A DNA stretch of 9,246 bases from an uncultured Clostridia bacterium (GTDB lineage Bacteria > Bacillota_A > Clostridia > Christensenellales > Aristaeellaceae): NCBI GenBank assembly GCA_947165745.1, contig CAMVBO010000041.1, positions 1 through 9,246 of the forward strand. The letters run 5' to 3'. Positions 1 through 6,900 of the stretch are shown here, piece by piece. Under the pieces are notes generated by a model. The model was given only the letters and a program-made list of their open reading frames with translations. It ran no database searches and was not told where the DNA came from. The first letter of the stretch is position 1, and each line of letters opens with the position of its first letter. Position numbers and translations under genes: made by a program.

Positions 1-609
1 CAAAATGAACTTCACGTTGGTCTTGCCGTAGCTGCCGGTGATGCCGATGGTGATGAGCCCCTTATGCTCGCGGATCTTCTTCTTCGCGCTCTTGAAAAAG
101 CTGGCGTTCAGCCGCGCCTCATAGGGGTTGATGATCATGGCCGCCAGCTGCACCAGAAAGGGCATGGCTGCAAACAGGAAGAATACCGGGATGTGCACCA
201 GCGACAGCAGCACCGCCGCCAGCAGGCAGATGGCCAGCAGCACGGACAGCAGCCGGCGAATGCGCTGGGTGGCCACGAAGGGCTTGCGGCTGGGCCGGGT
301 GTAATCCCGCCAGGCGATCCAGCCCATCAGCGCCGCGAACAGCACCAGCACCAGCCAGCCGGACAACGTGCGCCGCGCCTCCTCCCCCGCCATGAACATG
401 GACAGCACCACCGGCAGATACAGGCTCAACGCCGCCGCCAGAAAGGCCCAGAGCACGTTCTCCTTGAGCATGCGGTCCCGGTTCTTCGACAGCCAGTGGC
501 GATAGGCCGGCAGCTGATAGCGCTCCATTTGCAGCACATGGATGTAGTGTACCGACGCCGCGCAGCAGGCCACCGCGACGACGGCAATTTCCACGATCGA
601 AAATATCAT
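1..609 (-). CDS. Membrane-anchored Mur ligase family protein (MurF-like), 3' end off the window
   Basis: The visible N-terminal 203 residues run off the left edge. Residues 3-20, about 52-74, 84-99 and 120-157 are strongly hydrophobic and suggest four or five membrane segments. After a basic stretch (KSAKKK) comes GITGSYGKTNVK at residues 189-200, the ATP-binding P-loop of the Mur ligase central domain (the GxxGxxGKT/S pattern). Mur ligases join amino acids or peptides to UDP-MurNAc in peptidoglycan precursor synthesis. The GSYGKT form resembles MurF-like proteins, but soluble MurF has no membrane segments, so this is the clostridial membrane-bound relative and its exact substrate cannot be read from this fragment. 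The ATG at 609 has AAGGAG four bases upstream, and that site overlaps the rimI stop codon; only 8 bases separate the genes, implying translational coupling and a shared transcript. Confidence 0.85.
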   Translation of the reverse strand, partial: MIFSIVEIAVVAVACCAASVHYIHVLQMERYQLPAYRHWLSKNRDRMLKENVLWAFLAAALSLYLPVVLSMFMAGEEARRTLSGWLVLVLFAALMGWIAWRDYTRPSRKPFVATQRIRRLLSVLLAICLLAAVLLSLVHIPVFFLFAAMPFLVQLAAMIINPYEARLNASFFKSAKKKIREHKGLITIGITGSYGKTNVKFIL

Positions 610-617
610 AATTCTCC

Positions 618-1106
618 TTATTCCCTCACAAGATACGGGTCGTTTTCCGGGTTGCCCTCGGGCAGGTGCTCCAGCGCCATGATCAGCGCGTCCTCGGTGT
701 TTTCATAATAGCGCTTGCGATAGCCCACGTCGATGAAGCCCAGCTTGTGATAGAGGTTTTGGGCGGCGGTGTTGCTGCGGCGCACCTCCAGCGTCATCCA
801 GTTCATGCCGCTGTCCGCCGCCAGCTGGATCATCGCCCGGGTCACCTGTTCGCCATAGCCCATGCCGCGGCGGTCCTCCCGCACGGCGATGTTGGTAATG
901 TGGCCCTCGTCCAGCACGAACCACACCCCGGCGTAGGCGATGGCCTCGCCGTCCTCGCGTAGTACCATATAGCGGGCGCAGGCGTTGTCCGTCACCTCGC
1001 GATAGAAGGCGTCCTTCGACCAGGGCGTCTTGAACGTGGCCGCCTCGATGGCTGCCACGGCTTCAACGTCTTCCAGGGTCATCAAACCGATTGTAATTTC
1101 TGGCAT
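618..1106 (-). CDS. rimI: Ribosomal-protein-S18-alanine N-acetyltransferase family (GNAT)
   Basis: This 162-residue cytoplasmic GNAT acetyltransferase uses acetyl-CoA to acetylate a protein N-terminus; the classical RimI substrate is ribosomal protein S18. The acetyl-CoA pyrophosphate loop is VREDRRGMGYG (residues 75-85, R80-G81-x-G83-x-G85). It is followed by LEVRRSNTAAQNLYHKLGF (106-124) and YYENTEDALIM near the C-terminus, all standard RimI features. Length fits the family. The ATG at 1106 is chosen because AAGAGGA lies four bases upstream at 1111-1117 and homology begins there; the reading frame extends 21 codons further up without a plausible ribosome site. It follows tsaB after 59 bases and is coupled to the Mur ligase downstream. 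Linkage to tsaB and tsaE supports RimI over an unrelated GNAT, although the acceptor protein is inferred. Confidence 0.92.
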   Translation of the reverse strand: MPEITIGLMTLEDVEAVAAIEAATFKTPWSKDAFYREVTDNACARYMVLREDGEAIAYAGVWFVLDEGHITNIAVREDRRGMGYGEQVTRAMIQLAADSGMNWMTLEVRRSNTAAQNLYHKLGFIDVGYRKRYYENTEDALIMALEHLPEGNPENDPYLVRE

Positions 1107-1165
1107 ACAGTCCTCTTTTGAAGTTGATTTCATTGATGTTCGAGGCGTTGACAGCGGCTTGCGCC

Positions 1166-1888
1166 TCACGCCTCACGCCCGGCTTTCCTGGCGCGCTCTC
1201 GCTCCGCCTGGGGCGCGCGCAGGTATATGGGCCGCAGGGCCGCGGCGTCCACCCAGGTTTCGGGATGGGCAGCCGCCAGCACGCAGGCCGCGTCGGCGCG
1301 CAGGTCCCTCAGGCTGGGCGGGGCGATCAGCGCCCGCTCGTCCAGGGCGTCCCGCACCGCACGGGCGTGCACCGGCACGCCGTCGCCCACGAATGCCAGC
1401 CGCCGGCCTTCCGGCAGGCGCGCCAGGAAATCTGTAAGGGGTTCGGCCGCGTCCCGCAAAGCGCGAACAGGCATGCCACCCGCCATGTCGAAGGCCGCGC
1501 AGTAGACTTGTCCCCGCCGCGCGTCCAGAATCGGGCAGCAGAGGCCGTCAAAGCCATAGAAGTTCATGGCCAGCGCCTCCAGCGCATGCACGGCGCAGCA
1601 GGGCTTGCCCACCGCGTGCCCGAGGCCCTTGGCGGCGCACACGCCGATGCGCACGCCGGTGAAGGAGCCGGGGCCCGCCACGGCAGCGAACACATCCACC
1701 TCCGCGCAGGTCAGTCCAACGGCGCTCAGCGCCTCGTCCACGGCGGGCATGATGGTTTCGGAGTGGGTCAGGCCATGGTTCATGGCGATCTGGTGGACGA
1801 TCCTGCCGCCCTTGAGCACCGCGCAGCCCGCCACGGGGCCGGAGGTATCAATGGCCAGCACCGTGGGGTTCAGCCCTTCATTCCCCAT
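1166..1888 (-). CDS. tsaB: tRNA threonylcarbamoyladenosine (t6A) biosynthesis protein TsaB
   Basis: TsaB is an ASKHA-fold protein of 240 residues that pairs with TsaD and recruits TsaE in the bacterial complex transferring the threonylcarbamoyl group to A37 of ANN-decoding tRNAs. Visible family marks are LAIDTSG (residues 11-17, the first phosphate-loop-like strand), AGPGSFTGVRIGV (71-83), GLGHAVGKP (88-96) and ILDARRGQVYCA (120-131). TsaB lacks the full metal site of TsaD and acts as scaffold. The ATG at 1888 has GGAGGG six bases upstream (1895-1900). This start overlaps the end of tsaE by 11 bases, typical of a coupled pair. tsaD is not in the window. The C-terminal tail (ERERARKAGREA) is charged and looks unconserved. 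Confidence 0.95.
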   Translation of the reverse strand: MGNEGLNPTVLAIDTSGPVAGCAVLKGGRIVHQIAMNHGLTHSETIMPAVDEALSAVGLTCAEVDVFAAVAGPGSFTGVRIGVCAAKGLGHAVGKPCCAVHALEALAMNFYGFDGLCCPILDARRGQVYCAAFDMAGGMPVRALRDAAEPLTDFLARLPEGRRLAFVGDGVPVHARAVRDALDERALIAPPSLRDLRADAACVLAAAHPETWVDAAALRPIYLRAPQAERERARKAGREA

Positions 1889-2351
1889 CCTCGTCCCTCC
1901 AGTCATCGAGCGCCGCGGGATCGAAGCCCGCCACGCCGTCGTTTTCAATGGAAATCCGCCGCTCGTCGTCCGACGCGCCGCGCGACAGCGCAATCCGCAG
2001 CGCGGGCGAGACGTCCAACTCAGCCATCTGCGGCCACTCCACCATCGCCACGCCGTCGCCGCCCACGAACTCGTCCAGCCCGGCGGCATAGTATTCGTCA
2101 GGGTCGGACAGGCGGTAGAGGTCGAAGTGATACAGCTTGCGGTCCCCCGCCTCATAGGGCACCATCAGCGTAAACGTCGGGCTGGGCATGGGGCCTTTGA
2201 CGCCCATGCCCCGGGCGATGCCCCGGGCCAGCACGCTCTTGCCCGCGCCCAGGTCGCCCGTCAGCAGCACCGCGTCCCCTGCCGAGAGCATCGGCGAAAG
2301 CCGCGCGGCAAAGGTCATTGTGTCGGATTCCGAGTGAGTAAGAAAGTTCAT
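1878..2351 (-). CDS. tsaE: tRNA t6A biosynthesis ATPase TsaE
   Basis: TsaE is the small P-loop ATPase that drives cycling of the bacterial t6A complex with TsaB and TsaD. The 157-residue product has the Walker A motif GDLGAGKS (32-39), the family motif SPTFTL (57-62), HFDLYRL (75-81, with the conserved Asp) and VEWP (104-107). Length matches the family. The ATG at 2351 is preferred: it has TGAGG six bases upstream and the protein starts in the usual way (short N-terminus with Ser/Glu before the ATPase fold). An upstream in-frame start at 2462 would add 37 residues encoded mostly by the inverted-repeat element at 2408-2486 and is rejected. The C-terminus (DDWRDEDGE) is acidic. It is the first gene of the tsaE-tsaB-rimI-mur cluster. 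Confidence 0.95.
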   Translation of the reverse strand: MNFLTHSESDTMTFAARLSPMLSAGDAVLLTGDLGAGKSVLARGIARGMGVKGPMPSPTFTLMVPYEAGDRKLYHFDLYRLSDPDEYYAAGLDEFVGGDGVAMVEWPQMAELDVSPALRIALSRGASDDERRISIENDGVAGFDPAALDDWRDEDGE

Positions 2352-2376
2352 GGATTGCCTCACAGACCATTTATTG

Positions 2377-2388
2377 AGTGAATTCACT
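2377..2388. promoter_or_regulatory. Perfect 12-bp palindrome upstream of tsaE
   Basis: AGTGAATTCACT equals its own reverse complement and lies 26 bases before the tsaE start, between the inverted-repeat element and the gene. It is a possible operator or leader structure. I find no convincing -35/-10 pair next to it on the minus strand, so a regulatory role is only a suggestion. Confidence 0.25.
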
Positions 2389-2407
2389 AAAATCTTTGGG
2401 AGGGCTT

Positions 2408-2486
2408 TAGAGTGTGTTTCTAAATTCCCCAAGATGCATTTTCGGCGCCTTGAACTGCACATTCCTCATTTTAGAAACACACTCTA
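2408..2486. repeat. MITE-like 79-bp inverted-repeat element with TA ends
   Basis: A 17-bp arm TAGAGTGTGTTTCTAAA (2408-2424) is repeated perfectly inverted at 2470-2486. The interior is also imperfectly palindromic: TGCA sits at symmetric positions on both sides of a central GGCGCC, so one strand could fold into a single long interrupted hairpin. The outermost TA on each side is what a TA target duplication would give, as in IS630/Tc1-mariner-type elements, leaving a 75-bp body with 15-bp terminal repeats. No transposase is encoded. It sits between galK and tsaE with no T-run after the stem on either strand, so it does not look like a normal intrinsic terminator, although it may affect read-through. 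Family assignment is inference. Confidence 0.65.
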
Positions 2487-2508
2487 GCGCAAACCTCCGC
2501 GATCCGCC

Positions 2509-3756
2509 TTACCGGATGCAGACCACGCCTTCCGGCCGAATGGCCAGCACCGTGGTGGCTTTATCGCCGAAGACGCCGTCCATGGCGGCGCGATACCGCT
2601 CCAGGGTGTCGAAGGGCACGAAGGCCAGGATCGTCCCGGCGAATCCGCCCCCATGGTTGCGCCAGGCGCCCCTGCCGGAGAGCATCCTGCGGCTCATCTC
2701 CAGCGCCAGGGGGATCTCCTGGTTGTCGCTTGAGGCCACGTGCAGGTTTTGCAGCAGCTCCCAGCTGCTGTCGCCGGCGGCGATCACGGTGTCGAAAAAG
2801 CCCTTCAAATCGTCACGCTTCAGGGCGTCGGCGGCAGCCTGGGCGCGGCGGGTGTCGTCCACGTAGTGGAAGGCCCGCAGGATGGCCCGATCGGCGACCC
2901 GGTTCTTCAGCTTCGGCAGCGCCTCGAACAGCGCTTCCGGCGTCACGTCCGTCAGCAGCTCGTGCCCCATGGCCTTCGCCACGGCCTTCATCTCGGCGGG
3001 AATGGCGGCATACTCGTATGTCAGGTTGCCATGCTCGCCGCCGGCGCTGACCACGCACACCGCGTAGCCCTTCGCGCCAAAGTCATAGCGGATGGCCTCC
3101 ACGCCGGTGGGATTGCGGCTGAAATCCTGGATGGACAGGCCGCCCACGGCGCTGGCCATCTGGTCCATCAGGCCGCTGGGCTTGCCGAAAAACACGTTTT
3201 CGGCGTACTGTGAGATGCGGGCATTCTCCTGGGGATCGATGATCCAGCCGTTGTACAGCGCGTCGAACACGCCCACCAGCATGACCTCCAGCGCCGCCGA
3301 GGAGGACAGGCCGCTGCCCTTGAACACGGTGCTGGTGACGCTGGCGTCAAAGCCGCCCACCTTGTAGCCCAGCTGTCCAAGTCGCGCCGCAACACCGCGA
3401 ATCAGGGAGAAGGTGGTCTCCTTCTCATCCTCGCGCACGGCGGTGTCGGTGATGTCCACGTCGAAGGGCTTGTCGTAACCTGCGGAGTACAGCACCACGC
3501 GCCCGTCATCGCGGGGCGCGACGGCGGCCACTGTGTCCAGGTTCACCGCCGCAGCCAGCACCTTGCCGTTCTGATGGTCGGTGTGATTGCCCACCACCTC
3601 GGTGCGGCCCGGCGCGGACACGAAAGCCTCCGGCTCCCGGCCAAACTGGGCGCGGAAGGTCTCCGCCAGAGTGCTGTATCGTTCAAACTGATCCACCCCG
3701 CCGTAAAGCGCGTCCAGGCGCGCCGTGTTGGCGTCAAACAGAGCCCTGACATCCAT
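2509..3756 (-). CDS. galK: Galactokinase-family GHMP kinase
   Basis: The 415-residue cytoplasmic sugar kinase matches the length and motif order of galactokinases, which convert galactose to galactose-1-phosphate in the Leloir pathway. Motif 1 is PGRTEVVGNHTDHQNG (49-64), motif 2 the ATP-binding loop KGSGLSSSAALE (146-157), the catalytic Asp is D198 in GLMDQ, and motif 3 is NHGGGFAG (367-374). The classical galactokinase signature reads GEHTDYN; here GNHTDHQ puts Asn57 where the sugar-contacting Glu normally sits, so substrate should be treated with some caution. The ATG at 3756 is set by AGGAGGG seven bases upstream (3764-3770); an in-frame ATG at 3798 lacks such a site. It has its own promoter upstream and no galT or galE partner in view. 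Transcription may continue into tsaE. Confidence 0.88.
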   Translation of the reverse strand: MDVRALFDANTARLDALYGGVDQFERYSTLAETFRAQFGREPEAFVSAPGRTEVVGNHTDHQNGKVLAAAVNLDTVAAVAPRDDGRVVLYSAGYDKPFDVDITDTAVREDEKETTFSLIRGVAARLGQLGYKVGGFDASVTSTVFKGSGLSSSAALEVMLVGVFDALYNGWIIDPQENARISQYAENVFFGKPSGLMDQMASAVGGLSIQDFSRNPTGVEAIRYDFGAKGYAVCVVSAGGEHGNLTYEYAAIPAEMKAVAKAMGHELLTDVTPEALFEALPKLKNRVADRAILRAFHYVDDTRRAQAAADALKRDDLKGFFDTVIAAGDSSWELLQNLHVASSDNQEIPLALEMSRRMLSGRGAWRNHGGGFAGTILAFVPFDTLERYRAAMDGVFGDKATTVLAIRPEGVVCIR

Positions 3757-3781
3757 GCTTTTTCCCTCCTGATATTTCGCA

Positions 3782-3842
3782 GCCAAATACTTGGCCATAT
3801 CTATCTAACATATATTGTAAACCATCGACCGGATTTCCGCAA
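3782..3842 (-). promoter_or_regulatory. Promoter and leader palindrome of galK
   Basis: On the minus strand TTGCGG (3837-3842) and TACAAT (3814-3819) are separated by exactly 17 bases, a sigma-A-type promoter with a weak -35 and good -10. Between it and the ribosome site lies GCCAAGTATTTGGC (3782-3795), with 5-bp inverted arms GCCAA/TTGGC, a possible operator or small leader hairpin. The position, 58 bases upstream of the galK ATG, fits. A regulator is not identified. Confidence 0.6.
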
Positions 3843-3863
3843 GTGCATTTGCGCCGGTCCATG

Positions 3864-3896
3864 AAAAAAAGCAGAGGCGCTTCGCGGCGCCTCTGC
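3864..3896 (-). terminator. Intrinsic terminator of the large repeat-protein gene
   Basis: A perfect 10-bp GC-rich stem (GCAGAGGCGC at 3871-3880 with its complement at 3887-3896) has a 6-base loop and on the minus strand is followed directly by seven T residues (3864-3870). It starts 22 bases past the stop codon of the 1127-residue gene, so it ends that transcript before the galK promoter. Confidence 0.93.
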
Positions 3897-3918
3897 GATG
3901 GATTGTGCGGTTGAAATC

Positions 3919-6900
3919 TTACACGTCCGTATCCGGCACGACCTTGGTGGGCGGATTGCAATAGGGGCAGGCCTTGTAGTCCCAGTCCACCGCGTACTGC
4001 AGTGTCACCTTGGTGCCGCCGGAGAATTTGGCCTTGCTGCACTTTGCGCTGAGGTGATAGTAGCTGTTGGCGCTTGCCAGGTCGATGTACACGCTGGTGT
4101 CCGGGTAACCCGGGTATTCCCGGCTGGATACCGGCGCGTTCACCGCGCCGCCGTTATCATAGCTGGTCGCGCCGGCCGCCAGCTTGGTGCAGGTGGCGCA
4201 GGCCTTCAAGCCCAGAGCGCGCGCCTTGGCCAGCGAGCCGCCGATCGCGCCGGAGCCGGCATGGGCCTTGCTGTAGTGGTAATGCGAATCGCCGGGCGCC
4301 GCATAGACCTTGAAGTTGGCCACCGCCAGGCACACCGGGCAGGCTTTCTTGCCGTAGTTCATCGCCGTTTCCAGCGAGACGCGGCTCGCGCCCGCCATGC
4401 CCGAACAGGTCTTGCTCGAGTGATAATACTTGCTGGCCGCGGGCGCGTAGACCTTGCTGCCGGAGGGGCCGCCCTTGTAGGCGGTCGTCACCGGGGAAGC
4501 CGCGGAAGCGGTGTGGCTCACACAGTTGGGGCAGGGATCCAGGCCATAGGCCAGCGCCGAGGCCAGCGTGCCCTTCCTGGCGTTGGAGCCCGCGCACTTC
4601 TTGCTGTAGTGATAGTACTTGCCGCCCTTGGTGGCATAGACCGTTCGCTTGGCGGCGGAGGCGCAATCGGGGCAGGCTTTCTTGCCGTAGTTCAACGCCG
4701 TTTCCAGCGTGACGCGGCTGGCACTGCCGGAAAGCTTCGGGCAGTTGCTCTTTGTGTGATAGTATTTCCCCGTCAGGCTGGCGTACACCCTCACGCCGGA
4801 TTTGCCGGACTTGTAGGTGGTGGTCTGGCGGGCGGCGGTGGCGACGGCCTGCTGCACAGCCTTGGCGGTCTCCTGGGCGTTCTGGGCCGCCTTCTTGCTG
4901 CTCAGACAATGGGGGCAGGCCGTCTGGCCCATCATCAGCGCCTCGGACAATTTGCGCTTGGTGCCGTTCTTCATGCCGGTCTCCACACAGACGCTTGCGG
5001 CGTGATAGTGGCTGCCGGTCTTGGTGGAATACACCGTTCGGTTGGCGGCGCTGGCGCAGATGGGGCAAGCCTTCTTGCCCGCGTTGATGGCGGTCTTCAG
5101 GCTGACCCGGCTGGCGCCCTGCATGCCGCTGCAGGTGCTGTTCAGGTGATAGTAGCTGCCCTTTGCGGTGGCGTAGACATAGGTGTTGGTGGCCGTGGCC
5201 TTGCTGGGCGCGGCGCTCTTCTTGGACTCGCTCACCGTCTGCACCGTCGTCGTCTTGGAGGACGCGGTGCTGGTGCTGTTCGGCGTTACGGCCTTGCCGG
5301 ACTTGTCCCAGCACTTGGGACAGCGCTTGTAACCGGCCGCCAGGGCCTCCGCGAGGCTTCCGCTGGTGGCGTTTTGCATGTTCGAACAGGTGGCATAGGA
5401 ATGATAGTACGTGCCGCCCTTGCTGGCGTAGACCGTGGTGTTGGCGCTGGAGGCGCAGACCGGGCAGGCCTGTTTGCCAGCCTGCAGCATGGCCTTCAAC
5501 GTGAACAGCTGGGCGCCCTTCATGCCGGAGCAGGTGCTGTTGGTGTGATAGTACTTGCCGTTCTGGGTGGCGTAGACCTTCACGTTGTCGCCGGTGGCGC
5601 TGGTGAGGGACACGGCGCTTCCGCTGTTCTTGCCGGAGGTATTGTCCGTGATGGACGAGCTGGCGCCCTTCATACAGACATCACAGCGCTGTTTGCCCAT
5701 GACCATGGCCTCCGCCAGGGTGACCTGTTTGGCGTTCTTCATGCCCTGGCAGGTCTTGTTGCTGTGATAGCTCTTGCTGTCGGCACGGCAGTACACCAGC
5801 GTGCCCGCCGTGGGGCAGCAGACGGGGCATGCCGTCTTGCCCGCCAGCAGCGCATCCTTCAGGCTGCCCTTGCTGGCGCCCTGCATGCCGGAGCAGTTGC
5901 TCTTCACATGGAAGTGGGTGCCGCCCTTGGTGGCATAGACCTGGATGCCGCTCTTGTCGGTGGTGCTGGAATTGATGAACACCGCGCTGCTGACCGCCGT
6001 CGCGTCCAGGCTGGACTGGGTCTTCAGGATGCAGACCGGGCAGGGCGTCTTGCCCTCGCCCTCGGCGGCTTCCTTGGTGTAGACCTTGGCGTTCTTCATC
6101 TTGGAGCAGGTGGCGTCCACATGGTAGTACTTGCCGTCCGCGCGGGCGTAGTAGGTCGTCACCGTGCCGCCGCCGATGCAATCCGGGCAGGGATTCTGAT
6201 GGCGGCTGTTCTCGGCGATTTCCTTGGTCACCTGCCACACCTGCACGCCTTCCTCGATGGAGGGGCAGGTGTTGGAGGAGTGATAGTACAGGCCGGAGGC
6301 CGGGCTCCACACATAGGTGGCGTTGTTGGCGTTGGCGCCGGTGACGGCGTTGGCCAGCGGCGTGGCCGTGGGCTGTACGTCGTCGCCGGTCAGGGTGCTG
6401 GCCGCCACGTCTCCTTCGTCCGTATCGCCCTCGTCCTCGTCGTTGGCGGTATCGCCGCCGCCCAGATCAATGGAGGGGATGTTCCCTTCGTCCGGCGCCA
6501 CGGTGACAATCGTCTGGGCCGGCGGGATAGTGATGCTGGGCTGGATCTGCTGGTCGCCCGCGCCGCCGAACAAGCCGCGCAGCAGCAGGATCAGCGCCAC
6601 GACAAACCAGATGGCGGAGGCCGCCGTCAGGCCCCAGCGCAGGGGAGGATCAAAGCGGTTGCGGCGCCACAGCAGGTAAATGCCCAGCGGCGGGAACAGG
6701 AACAGCAGCAGGTAAGTCACCCAGTCGTTCTCATCCACATACCGCATCAGGCTGCTCTGACCGTCGTCATAGCCGCCCTCATAATCATCGGCATCCACGT
6801 CCTGGTAGCGGTCGTCATAGCCGTCCCGATAGTCGTTGTCGTAGCGGCCGTCGTCGTAGCGGCGATCATCGTCGTAACGGTCGTCGTCGTAGCGATCATC

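Noticed and set aside
1118..2381. Long plus-strand frames opposite tsaB and tsaE
   Set aside because: They are GC-rich shadows with Arg/His/Gln/Pro-heavy translations, whereas the minus-strand frames carry clear TsaB and TsaE motifs.
2352..2462. A 37-residue N-terminal extension of TsaE starting at 2462
   Set aside because: The extension is encoded mostly by the inverted-repeat element, lacks a ribosome site and goes beyond usual TsaE length.
2408..2486. The inverted repeat as a galK intrinsic terminator
   Set aside because: The loop between the perfect arms is about 45 bases and there is no T-run after the stem on the minus strand.
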